This document shows, one piece after another, positions 42,614-51,552 of a stretch of DNA of 64,000 nucleotides. The translations under genes were made by a program, and so were the position numbers. Positions within the stretch are counted from its first letter, which is position 1. Each line of letters begins with the position of its first letter. Below the pieces are notes generated by a model that had not been told where the DNA came from, did not search any database, and saw nothing but the letters and a program-made list of their open reading frames with translations. Source of the DNA: Roseimicrobium gellanilyticum (GTDB lineage: Bacteria; Verrucomicrobiota; Verrucomicrobiia; Verrucomicrobiales; Verrucomicrobiaceae); assembly GCF_003315205.1 (NCBI RefSeq), contig NZ_QNRR01000020.1:35199-99198 (forward strand), read 5' to 3'.

Positions 42614-44623
42614 ATGAGTTCACTCCCGAACGTCATCCACTTTAATTGTCAGTCCTGCGGCATGCTCCTCACGGTGCCGAGGGAAATGGCTGGCGTCACG
42701 GGACCGTGCCCTCACTGCCGGGCCACCATCACCTCACCTGCGGCACCCGCGCCCACGGCAGCAGTTCCCGGACCCTCGTGGCCCATGGCACAGAATGCAG
42801 CGGGGGCTCCACCTGTCCCGGCTCCGGTGATGACGACACAGGTGCCCATTCCTGTGCCTGCGCCCGCACCTGCTCCCGTGCAGTCTCTGCCGCCGCCACA
42901 GCATCTTCCGCCTCCCCAGCCATCTGCACGGGCCCCATTGCCCGCACCCGCACCCGCTCCTGCCCCTGTTGAGGTGCCTGAGCCGGTGCACACCCCCAGC
43001 TCCGCCTGGGAAGCCTCCAATCCGCCTCAGGCATCCCCACTGCCACCCGTCGTGGGCGGGGGTGTGATGCATCCCGCCTGGCCTCCGACAGGGGGCGAAT
43101 TGCCGGTACCCAACCCGGGCGCGCCTGGCTCGGCGCATCCCATCATGGACAGCGTGTTGCAGATGCCCGGCGTGCATCCTGGACAGAGCCCGGCACCCGC
43201 TCCTGTGCAGCACTCCCTGCCCCCACAAGGAGCAGCGCACGCGTCCGCCCCATTCCCGCCATCGCCACCACCCCGGACATCTCCGCTGGCATCGCCCGGC
43301 AACGCGGCCTCCCAGCGCTTCAAGTCCTCACGTGGCTACTCGACTACCCGCAAAGGCCCGGCAGTGCTCGCCATACTCATGGCGCTGATGGCCATCGCGG
43401 GCACCGCGTGGTTTTTCCGCGACCAGATTCGCGTGGCCTGGACCACGCACCTGGCCGCTCGCGAAGCAGAGGCCGATGCCTTGGAGTTCCATCCCACGCC
43501 GCCGGAGCCGGATGAACCTGCGACACCGCCTACGGCATTCAATCCCGCCACCCCACCGCGAACGGCCAATCCTGATGCCCCAACCTCATCAGGGCCGAAA
43601 GCTTCCACTCCCGCCCCCGTGGCATCTGTAGGCGGCGATGGAGCGCCCTCTCAATCGCCACCCGCGGCTTCCGGTACCTCTCCAGCCAACCCCGGCTCCA
43701 CGCCTCCTGAACAGGTTCAGCGCCCCTCGATGGCTTCCGCACCATCGGACGCGGCGCCAGCATCCGAAGCCCCCCCGCAGCCTGTGGCACCGAATTTGGT
43801 CGAGGTCCCCAGCGCCTCTCCAGCCCCCGCCCCCGGTGATGCCCCTGCGGGCGTGAACACCCCTCCCAAGCGTCCCGCCCCCACCGTACCAGCGACTCCC
43901 ACGGTGGTGGATGTGCCGGCGGAGGCCCGGCCTGCGTTGGAGGCTCTACAGCAGTTTCTCGTGGCCACCACCTGGGAAGAGCGCCTGAAAGTGGTGCAGG
44001 GAGCAGACCTCATGCGGCCCCTTATGGAGAGCTACTACGCCTCCATGCCGGATGGCCCGCTCCATGTGGCCAAGATTGGCCTCATCCGCCATGACAAGGC
44101 TCCACAGACGGGACCGCCGCACTGTGTCTTCCAGGTCGGTGGCGGCGATGTGAAGCGCCCCCTCCCCATCATGGTCGAGCAATCGCCGGAAGGATGGAAG
44201 GTGGATTGGCTGACCTTCACCGAATTCAAGGACAACCTCCTCGCCCGCTTCATGGAAAGCCCGCAGGAAGGCCCCAAACGTTTCCACGTACTCGTGCGGC
44301 GCACCCACTACTTCGACGACAACGTGCCTGAGGTGGACAAGAAGATCTGCGTGGAAGTGCAGGCCCCCACCCCGCCTTTTGTAGGCAGCGTCTTTGCAAA
44401 GAAGGGCACCCCCATCTCCAACATCCTGGACCGCTATCTCGGCTGGGAAGTGGATCAGGCCGCGGCTGTCGTGGAATTGGAATGGCGTCGCGAAGGAGAT
44501 CAGCAGTGGGTGGAACTCACCAACCTGCCGCAGTTCAACTGGAGGAACGCCATCGCGGGTGAGGTAGTGCCACCACCGCATGCCGCGCCCACCACACCGG
44601 TGGCTGTGCCAGCGAAGCCGTAG
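42614..44623 (+). CDS. zinc-ribbon, proline-rich single-pass membrane protein
   Basis: 669 residues from ATG at 42614. N-terminal zinc ribbon: HFNCQSCGMLLTVPREM and CPHCRAT (two CxxC pairs, about 12-38). Then about 220 residues of Pro/Ala-rich sequence, a TM (PAVLAILMALMAIAGTAWFF, about 250-270), another Pro/Ala/Thr-rich stretch, and a C-terminal globular domain (about 440-640: ALQQFLVATTWEERLKVVQ, VLVRRTHYFDDN, and a WEVDQAAAVVELEWRR region). The C-terminal domain follows a pattern I associate with verrucomicrobial proteins of unknown role. The unusual linkers could span the periplasm. Confidence 0.75.
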   Translation: MSSLPNVIHFNCQSCGMLLTVPREMAGVTGPCPHCRATITSPAAPAPTAAVPGPSWPMAQNAAGAPPVPAPVMTTQVPIPVPAPAPAPVQSLPPPQHLPPPQPSARAPLPAPAPAPAPVEVPEPVHTPSSAWEASNPPQASPLPPVVGGGVMHPAWPPTGGELPVPNPGAPGSAHPIMDSVLQMPGVHPGQSPAPAPVQHSLPPQGAAHASAPFPPSPPPRTSPLASPGNAASQRFKSSRGYSTTRKGPAVLAILMALMAIAGTAWFFRDQIRVAWTTHLAAREAEADALEFHPTPPEPDEPATPPTAFNPATPPRTANPDAPTSSGPKASTPAPVASVGGDGAPSQSPPAASGTSPANPGSTPPEQVQRPSMASAPSDAAPASEAPPQPVAPNLVEVPSASPAPAPGDAPAGVNTPPKRPAPTVPATPTVVDVPAEARPALEALQQFLVATTWEERLKVVQGADLMRPLMESYYASMPDGPLHVAKIGLIRHDKAPQTGPPHCVFQVGGGDVKRPLPIMVEQSPEGWKVDWLTFTEFKDNLLARFMESPQEGPKRFHVLVRRTHYFDDNVPEVDKKICVEVQAPTPPFVGSVFAKKGTPISNILDRYLGWEVDQAAAVVELEWRREGDQQWVELTNLPQFNWRNAIAGEVVPPPHAAPTTPVAVPAKP

Positions 44624-44641
44624 CGCAGCTCGCGTCAGCGC

Positions 44642-44819
44642 AACGTAGCTCGCGAGTCCCTTCGCGAGGATTCTTCTTTGCCAACCGATGGCACGTATTC
44701 GTGACGCTGCCACACAAGCAGCTCACGCACTCCTGGCGCGAGCCACTTGGGGCAACATCACAAACGGAACGCTACGTCAGGGGTAACTCCACCTCGCGAA
44801 GGGACTCGCGAGCTACGTT
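44642..44819. repeat. CTCGCGAG inverted-repeat element, copy A2
   Basis: Left arm AACGTAGCTCGCGAG with the rest of the hairpin at 44642-44668; inverse arm at 44793-44819 ending GAGCTACGTT. An inner TACGTCAGGGGTAACTCC box at about 44773-44790 is shared with copy A3. It lies exactly between convergent genes, so it may act as a bidirectional terminator. Confidence 0.88.
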
Positions 44820-44846
44820 GGAGCTACCGCGTTGGCAAGCACCTCA

Positions 44847-47078
44847 TCAAGACTCCGCCGCCTCAATCGCATCCGTCTCGTAGGGTTCGTCGAGATTGAC
44901 GTCCGCAACGGCTTCGTCAGGGGCGACCCTGCCGCTCTTGAACTGGAGGTGATACAGGCGCTGGTAGAGCTCGCAGCGCTGGAGCAGCTCCGCGTGGGTC
45001 CCCATGTCGCTCACTTCGCCGTGTTCCATCACGATGATCTGGTTGGCTTCCAGGATCGTCGAGAGACGGTGGGCGATGGCGATGACGGTGCGGCCTTCAA
45101 TCAGGTTGTGGAGGGCTTCCTGGATGATCTTCTCCCCTTCGGAATCCATGGCGGAGGTGGCCTCATCCAGCAGAAGAATGGGAGCATTGCGCAGAATGGC
45201 ACGCGCGATCGTGATGCGCTGCCGCTGGCCACCGGAGAGCTTGCTGCCGGTGTCACCGCACATCGTATCGTACTTCTGCTCCTGCTGCATGATGAACTCA
45301 TGCGCGTGCGCCTTGGTGGCAGCCTCGATGATCTCCTCCTGCGTGGCATCCAATCTGCCGTAGCGGATATTCTCCTCAATGGTGTCGTGGAAGAGGAAGG
45401 TATCCTGGCTCACGACGCCGATGTTGTCGCGCAACGAGTCCTGCGTCACGCGGCGGATGTCATGACCATCCAGGGTGATGTAGCCTTTATCGGGGTCGTA
45501 GAACCGCAGAAGGAGGGAGAAGAGTGTGCTCTTGCCACTGCCGCTGGGACCCACGAGGGCGTAGAAGTTTCCCGGCTTGAGGTCCAGGGTGACGTTCTGC
45601 ACCGCAGGACGGTTGGTGGCTTTCTTGAAGCCCCCCTTCTTCTTGTCCTCCTTCTTGTAGGTGAAGGCCACGTTGTTCAGTTTGATCTCGCCGCGCACCC
45701 TCGAAAGTTTCTCGGCATTTGGAGCGTCCTCAATGTCCGGCTTCATCTCCATGATCTCGAAGAGGCTCGTGGTGGCCACCACCGTCTTCTGCATGAGAAG
45801 CTGGATGCGGCTCAGGGCCTTGGCATGGGGATAGATCTGCGTGAGCGCCATGCAGATGATGAGGAACGTGTGTGCCTCGATGCCGCGCTGCCAGGCATAC
45901 ACTAGGCCGGCTGCGATGCCGAGGGCGGCCACGGCTTCCACAATGGGGCCGATGATTTCCAGCGCCTTGCTCCAGCGCATGATGAGCTCCTGCATCTTCT
46001 TCGCGGCGCGGTCAAAGCGGCCCATCTCGTACTTTTCACGAGCGTGGGACTTCACCAGGCGGATGCCGGCGAAGGTCTCATGCATGGTGACCATGATGCG
46101 TCCGGCCTCTTCTTCCTCCTTGGCGCCAGCCTTGCGCACCTTTCGCCCCACGGCCATCACCGGGCCGATGCACAGGGGAAACACGATCAGCGAGCTGATG
46201 GTGAAGAAAGGCTCGTAAATCAAAAGCGTGACAAAGATCGAGAGGATGGCCACCGGACGCTGGATGAGGTCCTGTGCCAATGTCACGACATTCTGCTGGG
46301 CAATGCGTGCCTGGTTGAAGACGATCTGAATCAGCTCACCCGTCTTCGCCCGCGAATAGAAGCCGATGGACTGGCGCAACAGCGAAGCAAAGGTGTCATT
46401 GCGCAGGTCATAGAGCACCTGGTTGCCGACCCAGAGCAGGCAGTAGTTTGAGAAATACGTGAGCATCCCTCGGATGAAGAGCAGCAGGGGGATGAGAGCC
46501 GCGAAGAAGACCACCACGGGGAGTGTGACCTTCCGCTTCACCTCCGGCTTGGCTGTGTCAGCAGCACCCGGCGCAGTGGCAGGAGCGACGGTGGCGGCAG
46601 GAGTTGGGGAGCTGGCAGTGGCGGTGGTGGCAGCGCCATCCACAGGAGCACTCGCGGGAGCAGTTGTGCCGTTGGCAGCCGCGGCTCCAGTGGGCGCAGC
46701 GGCAGAGCCCGCCTCTGGATTGGTTTTCTCTTTTTCCTTCTCCTTCTCTTTCTCCTTGGCCTTCTGGTCCAAGGTGTGCATGAACGGCAGGTGCTTCACC
46801 ACCCACTCGGTCGGATCGACTTCCCCCAAGAAGGGGACGTGCTGCTTATGGCTCGCGGAGCCGGGCAACACCACGGTAAAGATGATCTGGAAACCCACGA
46901 TCATCACCGCATTGAAGAGACCTGCCAGGACGCCAAAGACGGCCCCCATGGCGAAACGCCCCTTGTAGGGCTTCATGTAACCGAAGAGCTTGCGGTAGGC
47001 GATGAATGCGATGCGCATCACCTCGCGCCCACTCATTTCAGAGAGCTGTTTGCGGCTGACTTTCTTGATTTGTGACAT
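44847..47078 (-). CDS. MsbA-type ABC exporter with long periplasmic insert
   Basis: 743 residues. Half-transporter with fused permease and ATPase. ATPase motifs: Walker A GPSGSGKST, Q-loop VVSQDTFLFHD, signature KLSGGQRQR, Walker B PILLLDEATSAMD, and H-loop AHRLST. TM1 lies at about 43-66 and TM2 at about 185-206. Between them is an insert of about 120 residues: (KE)n repeats then Ala/Pro/Thr-rich, absent from standard MsbA (about 580 residues). It likely flips lipid A-core or another lipid; the neighbouring glycosyltransferases support this. Confidence 0.92.
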   Translation of the reverse strand: MSQIKKVSRKQLSEMSGREVMRIAFIAYRKLFGYMKPYKGRFAMGAVFGVLAGLFNAVMIVGFQIIFTVVLPGSASHKQHVPFLGEVDPTEWVVKHLPFMHTLDQKAKEKEKEKEKEKTNPEAGSAAAPTGAAAANGTTAPASAPVDGAATTATASSPTPAATVAPATAPGAADTAKPEVKRKVTLPVVVFFAALIPLLLFIRGMLTYFSNYCLLWVGNQVLYDLRNDTFASLLRQSIGFYSRAKTGELIQIVFNQARIAQQNVVTLAQDLIQRPVAILSIFVTLLIYEPFFTISSLIVFPLCIGPVMAVGRKVRKAGAKEEEEAGRIMVTMHETFAGIRLVKSHAREKYEMGRFDRAAKKMQELIMRWSKALEIIGPIVEAVAALGIAAGLVYAWQRGIEAHTFLIICMALTQIYPHAKALSRIQLLMQKTVVATTSLFEIMEMKPDIEDAPNAEKLSRVRGEIKLNNVAFTYKKEDKKKGGFKKATNRPAVQNVTLDLKPGNFYALVGPSGSGKSTLFSLLLRFYDPDKGYITLDGHDIRRVTQDSLRDNIGVVSQDTFLFHDTIEENIRYGRLDATQEEIIEAATKAHAHEFIMQQEQKYDTMCGDTGSKLSGGQRQRITIARAILRNAPILLLDEATSAMDSEGEKIIQEALHNLIEGRTVIAIAHRLSTILEANQIIVMEHGEVSDMGTHAELLQRCELYQRLYHLQFKSGRVAPDEAVADVNLDEPYETDAIEAAES

Positions 47079-47127
47079 TCAGTATGTTGCGGCGCGGGTG
47101 CGAAGCATCACACGAGCCGTGCAGGAA

Positions 47128-48135
47128 TCAACCAATTAGAGAATCCAGCGAGGCTGTGACCCGGGCGGTCGGAATATCGACCATGCTCCCTTTTTTCATC
47201 TTGGGAACAAATGTGTGCACCGGGCTCTCGCTGAAAGGCGTAAGCACGCGCGCCTGGGGGTGGCGCGCCCTCCATTGGTATGGGTTGGTAGGACCAAAAA
47301 GCGCCACCTGCGGCTTCATAAACAGGGACGCCAGATGCATGGCCATGCTATCCACCCCGGCAATGACACGACAGTCGCGTATGACTGCGGCCAGCTCGGT
47401 GAGTGGGAGTTTGCCAGTCAAGTCGGCATATGGCACATGCAAAAGGGAACGAAGATGATCAAGGTGCGGCGCCTCCAGGCCATCGCCGCTGCCGGTAAGT
47501 ACGATTTTGAGATGGTGGTTCCGGTAGAGATGCTGGGCCACCTCATTCCACCGTTCATCGAGCCAGAACTTCTCCTCCCGCGCCGTGCCGATGTGGAGGA
47601 TGGCATACGGCTCGCCTTCACGGATACCAGCTTCCGCGAGTCTCGCACGCGCAGAGGAGGCGGTGTCTGGCGGGATGCGAAATGGGGGCTTCCCGGAGAC
47701 GCTCACCTCGCGGCCGAGCAGCTTGCTCACGAGCGCGAGATGAAAGTCGACGGTGTGCAGCTCGCGCACCGAGGCATCGCACGTGTCCGTGAAGGCCATG
47801 CTGCGCAGCCCCCGTGCGAACTTCGTGTAGCCAATGCGCTTCCTCGCCCGTGAAAGTTGGGCAATCAGCGCGCTGCGATCCGTGCCCGTAAAGTCCAGAC
47901 ATGCCGCCCACTCCCCTGCGATGGTCGAGGCCCACGTCTCCAGATTCATGCGTCCTGCCGTGTAGGGAATCACCCGCTGCACGGATGCCAGACACCGCGC
48001 GAGATCCGCCACGCCCGAGGGCGCCAGCATGACCAGCTCAGCACCCGGCATGGCCTCATGCAACGCCTGCGCCGCAGGAGCAGTGAGGATGAAGTCACCA
48101 ATGCGCTTGAGCTGGATGAGGAGGATGCGAGGCAC
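47128..48135 (-). CDS. glycosyltransferase family 9 (heptosyltransferase-like)
   Basis: 335 residues. N-terminal RILLIQLKRIGDFILTAPAAQALHEAMPGA is the GT9 signature; the second Rossmann half has YAILHIGTAREEKFWLDERWNEVAQHL, LTGSGDGLEAPH, LTGKLPLTELAAVIRDC and GVDSMAMHLASLFMKPQVALFGPTNP. GT9 enzymes transfer ADP-heptose or related sugars to the LPS core. It lies 49 bases downstream of the MsbA-like gene's start side on the same strand, in an LPS-type block. Confidence 0.93.
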   Translation of the reverse strand: MPRILLIQLKRIGDFILTAPAAQALHEAMPGAELVMLAPSGVADLARCLASVQRVIPYTAGRMNLETWASTIAGEWAACLDFTGTDRSALIAQLSRARKRIGYTKFARGLRSMAFTDTCDASVRELHTVDFHLALVSKLLGREVSVSGKPPFRIPPDTASSARARLAEAGIREGEPYAILHIGTAREEKFWLDERWNEVAQHLYRNHHLKIVLTGSGDGLEAPHLDHLRSLLHVPYADLTGKLPLTELAAVIRDCRVIAGVDSMAMHLASLFMKPQVALFGPTNPYQWRARHPQARVLTPFSESPVHTFVPKMKKGSMVDIPTARVTASLDSLIG

Positions 48136-48146
48136 GGGAGGGGGTT

Positions 48147-48365
48147 TTCAGTGGGCAGTGTTCAGTAGTCAGTAAGTAGCAGGCAGTGAGTAGTAAGTAG
48201 AACCGGAGGGCGAGGAGTCATGGAAGGAGCGATGCAGATTGGCTGCTCGCTCATTCGTCCCGGAGGGACGCTGGATGGTAGCCGGTGGTGAAGGGAGTCT
48301 TGACGACCGCAACCACCGGATCAGCAGGGAAAATCAAGGCGTCCCGGAGGGCACGCCGGAAAGGT
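48147..48365. repeat. degenerate heptamer run (C2) and TCCCGGAGGGA unit (B3)
   Basis: 48147-48200 is a degenerate TAGTCAG/AGTAAG run (TTCAGTAGTCAGTAAGTAGC) related to the perfect TGACTAC array at the right end. 48257-48365 is the third TCCCGGAGGGA unit: GTCCCGGAGGGACGCTGG, TAGCCGGTGGTGAAGGGAG, AACCACCGGATCAG and GTCCCGGAGGGCACGCCGG. Non-coding. Confidence 0.7.
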
Positions 48366-48393
48366 GATAGCGGAGTGCGCAGTGTGGTATCCA

Positions 48394-49617
48394 TCACTTC
48401 ACGAGTTCCATCGCCTTCGCATATCCGGCCAGCACGCGATCGCGATAATCATCCCAAGTGTACTTTTGCTCCACCATGCGCCGGGCGCTTTTGCCCATGC
48501 TCAGCAAGGTGTCGCGATGCGAATGCGCATATTCCAGAGCGGTGACGAGGGAATCGACATCATTGGGCGGAATCATGAAACCGGTATTGCCGCCGACAAT
48601 CGCATCGCCGGATTCGCGGGTCGCGATGAGCGGCAGGCCACAGGCGGCCGCCTCCAGCGTGGCCTTGGCAAAACCTTCGCACTCGCTGGGGAAGGCAAAC
48701 ACAGAGCTGCGGCGAAGTTCCTCCGGCACGCTTTTGGTGAAGCCGAGGAGTTTCACGTTCGAGGTGGAGTACTCCTTCAGCGCCGGCTTGATCTCCTCAT
48801 GCACACTTCCCACGAGGAGAAGTTCCGCATCGGGGAGATTGAGTTTTTTCCACGCTTCCAAGAGGAGATGCACGCCCTTGCGCTTGATGAGTGCGCCCAC
48901 GAAGATCACGCGGAAGATCTCCGGCGGCTGCTCCGCCACGTGATAGCGGCCCACGTCCACGCCGCGGCCCACATAGTGCAATTTCTCTGCGGGAATGCCA
49001 GCCGCGAGGAATGTCTCCGCGGACTTGTGCGAGGGCATGAACAGCAACGTGGCGAGATCGTACTCCGCGAGCTGCTGCTGGCGTGTCACGTGCAGATGCT
49101 TGCGCCAGTCCTTCCATCCGCGATCTGCCAGGCGGGCTTCACGTTCCTTCTTGGTTTCATTTGGCTTGTCCGCACCTTTGTTCCGATGCCACGTGGGCAC
49201 GTCCATCACCGAGGGGATGCCAAGCAGCCGCGCCTCCACGAGTGAGCGGAAACATTCGCTGCTCCATCCGTGGAAGAAATCGTACCCACCCCGTCGCAGT
49301 TCGCGAGAGGCCAGCCAGTCCAGCCAGCGCTTCTTCGCCGCGTAGTAGTCCTTGCTGCCGAGCGCGGAGAGCAGGCGCACGGGATGGTATTGCAGAGACC
49401 TCACGTGAGCGGAGGCAATCTCGCGCTGCCGGTTCGGGTAGCACAACGCCTTCTTCAGGAAACCCTTTCGCCACGAAGCCAGCACCCCCTCCAGCGAGGT
49501 CGAGTCCAGCCCGGACCCACCCAACCCCGCACTGGTGGCATACAGCAGGGCATGAGGTTGCGAGGACGCGGCGTCTTGCGGCTGCGAACTGGAACGGTCG
49601 GGAGATGCGGGGAGCAA
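48394..49617 (-). CDS. glycosyltransferase family 4
   Basis: 407 residues. GT-B fold; the C-terminal GT4 half has FRVIFVGALIKRKGVHLLLEAWKKL (about 235-259), AELLLVGSVHEE, VKLLGFTKSVPEELRRSSVFAFPSECEGFAKATLEAAACGLPLIATRESGD with the EX7E-type donor site, and a tail helix. The N-terminal part (YDFFHGWSSECFRSLVEARLLG) is the acceptor half. The likely role is extension of a surface polysaccharide or LPS. Confidence 0.92.
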   Translation of the reverse strand: MLPASPDRSSSQPQDAASSQPHALLYATSAGLGGSGLDSTSLEGVLASWRKGFLKKALCYPNRQREIASAHVRSLQYHPVRLLSALGSKDYYAAKKRWLDWLASRELRRGGYDFFHGWSSECFRSLVEARLLGIPSVMDVPTWHRNKGADKPNETKKEREARLADRGWKDWRKHLHVTRQQQLAEYDLATLLFMPSHKSAETFLAAGIPAEKLHYVGRGVDVGRYHVAEQPPEIFRVIFVGALIKRKGVHLLLEAWKKLNLPDAELLLVGSVHEEIKPALKEYSTSNVKLLGFTKSVPEELRRSSVFAFPSECEGFAKATLEAAACGLPLIATRESGDAIVGGNTGFMIPPNDVDSLVTALEYAHSHRDTLLSMGKSARRMVEQKYTWDDYRDRVLAGYAKAMELVK

Positions 49618-49778
49618 GGAAGTGAGAACCGATAAAAAAGCGAATCCCGGGCAGGTTGCAAGCTGGGAGAAGGGGAGAACGGCAAGGGCACCGGTATCGC
49701 GAATGACACTGAAAATGTGACCAAAGGTCCCTGGAATACGAGAAGTCTGCGCCTCGAAGAAGCTTCAATCTGATGAAG

Positions 49779-50096
49779 TCAGGCACTCATGCGTTTCCAC
49801 GGCTTCGGCATGTTCCGTTCAGCGTACACATCCTCCCAAGATGGTTCATGGTAACCATACTCCCAAATTTTCAGGTAGAGCCGGTCGTGGTGGGCCGCCC
49901 AATTCACATAGAAACCTTCCGCAACAACTCCTTCGATCCCGGCTTCAACCGCGTCAGCTTCGACATCGATGGCCCCGGTCAGTTCCGGTCCACAATATTG
50001 CACCAGCCTGCAACCTGAGAGTCGCCGCCCTTCCAACCACTGCCGGAACGCGGCACGGGTTTCCTTCATCCGTTGGGCGACTTCCGGGTGTATCAT
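49779..50096 (-). CDS. hypothetical protein, 105 aa
   Basis: 105 residues from ATG at 50096 (MIHPEVAQRMKETRAAFRQW). Features: GCRLVQYCGPELTGAIDVEADA then GFYVNWAAHHDRLYLKIWEYGYHEPSWEDVYAERN. It reads as a small soluble alpha/beta protein. No family recognised. It lies between two glycosyltransferase genes on the same strand. Confidence 0.55.
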   Translation of the reverse strand: MIHPEVAQRMKETRAAFRQWLEGRRLSGCRLVQYCGPELTGAIDVEADAVEAGIEGVVAEGFYVNWAAHHDRLYLKIWEYGYHEPSWEDVYAERNMPKPWKRMSA

Positions 50097-50164
50097 CTTG
50101 GATTCGGATAGCAGAATGAAGGATCCCCGCCCCTGTGGCAACTGTGATGGAGATGCGACCAGAC

Positions 50165-51175
50165 TTAAAGATGCATCCCCCGCATCATGAGCCTCCCCGG
50201 GACAGGAAAGGGAGTCAATGCAGGGAAGGCGTATTCGGAAAGCTTGGAAGATGCCTTGTGGCGGAAGCGGATTCCCTGGGATTCGCAGACCTTCCAAAAC
50301 TCGGTGTCCTGCAGCTTCGCCAGGATATCCGCGTCCTCAACCAAGGTGGTGAATTTGTAGCTCTCCCAGAACATGTCTTCCCACAGGGGCTCGGAGAGCA
50401 GGGCCACGGGGCGGCCGTTGAGTTCCACGAGCCATTCAGAGTTGGCGGCTTCGGCTTTGCGGATTGCTTCATCGGGATCTTCGCGTCGCTTTCCGTACCA
50501 AAGGTCCAGCCCCTCACGCCGGCGCACTGATTTGAATCCGGACAACCCAATGCCGCCAAAGAGTCGCAGCACCTCCCAGGCGCTGTAGGTGCGCAGCTTG
50601 CGACCGGACGTGAGAACGCCCGCGCGGAGAATGACAAACTTCCCCTGCTTGTGAAGCGCCCTGCTCAGGTACGCTTCCTCAGCCGCGAACAGCTTTTCAT
50701 CAAATCCGCCCACCGCTTCGAAGGCGTCGCGTTTGCAGAAGAGAAAGCACCCGCTCGCAAGCTTCGCCAGACCATACAACGGCATGGCCAGCGACTGCAT
50801 GATGCGTCCGTAAAGCGGGAGGCGTCCTTCAAAATAGAAGCGGCAACCTCCGCCCACCGCGCCGTGGCTCATGGCATCGATGGCCGCTCGGAGCACGGTG
50901 TCATTCACGATCGTATCCGCATCGACGAAGAGCAGCATGTCTCCCCGAGCCTCACGTGCTCCCGCGTTGCGTGTGGCGGCAATCTGGCGGTGATTCACGT
51001 GGACGACCCGTACTCCGCGATCCTCGGCAATGGCCGCTGTGCGATCGGTGGAGGCATCATCCACCACGATGATTTCATGAGGATGATCGATTTTGAAACC
51101 GGCGGAGAGCAGCGCATCAAGCGTCCGCCCGAGGAGGAGTTCCTCGTTGTGGGCGGGGATGATGATGGAGAGCAT
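50165..51175 (-). CDS. glycosyltransferase family 2 with extra C-terminal domain
   Basis: 336 residues from ATG at 51175. GT-A fold: MLSIIIPAHNEELLLGRTLDALLSAG, IIVVDDASTDRTAAIAED, RNAGAREARGDMLLFVDADTIV (DxD-type), and GGFDEKLFAAEEAYLSRAL. After about residue 235 comes a separate domain (SEWLVELNGRPVALL, SEPLWEDMFWESYKFTTL, FWKVCESQGIRFRHK) that resembles small standalone verrucomicrobial/planctomycete proteins of unknown function. The fusion suggests a modified glycosyl transfer or a regulatory partner. Confidence 0.88.
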   Translation of the reverse strand: MLSIIIPAHNEELLLGRTLDALLSAGFKIDHPHEIIVVDDASTDRTAAIAEDRGVRVVHVNHRQIAATRNAGAREARGDMLLFVDADTIVNDTVLRAAIDAMSHGAVGGGCRFYFEGRLPLYGRIMQSLAMPLYGLAKLASGCFLFCKRDAFEAVGGFDEKLFAAEEAYLSRALHKQGKFVILRAGVLTSGRKLRTYSAWEVLRLFGGIGLSGFKSVRRREGLDLWYGKRREDPDEAIRKAEAANSEWLVELNGRPVALLSEPLWEDMFWESYKFTTLVEDADILAKLQDTEFWKVCESQGIRFRHKASSKLSEYAFPALTPFPVPGRLMMRGMHL

Positions 51176-51280
51176 GAGGGCAAGTATAGGGAAAGGACTG
51201 AATACGTCTCGTGCCACTATTGTACCGTGCGGATGGACGGAAGGACAACATCCGCGCATCATCGGGTACTGGCGATTCGC

Positions 51281-51543
51281 CATTTTACGCCGAAGGCGTT
51301 TCACACGCATAGACCGGGGTCAGCTCGCGTAGCGAGCGCCACCCCGGGTCGCCGCTGAAATGCATCGAACTCTGAAGGAGTTCCACAAACGCCGATTCAT
51401 GCGAGACCGTATCGCTAGCCGAATGAAACGCTTTTGTAGAACACCTTCGGCGTTCAATTCGTTGCTGACGGTCACCCAAGGTGGCGCTTGCTTCGCAAGC
51501 TGACCTTGGGCTGGTCAATGTACAACGCCTTCGGCGTAAAATG
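51281..51543. mobile_element. MITE-like unit with perfect 20-bp terminal inverted repeats
   Basis: CATTTTACGCCGAAGGCGTT (51281-51300) is the exact inverse of AACGCCTTCGGCGTAAAATG (51524-51543), bounding 263 bp. Inside are further short palindromes (TAGCGAGCGCC, GAACTCTGAAGGAGTTC, a CACCTTCGGCGTTC block) and no frame that could be a transposase. The termini themselves are hairpins (ACGCC-GAA-GGCGT). Target-site duplications are not evident by eye, so the MITE label is inference. Confidence 0.5.
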
Positions 51544-51552
51544 CTCTGCCCA

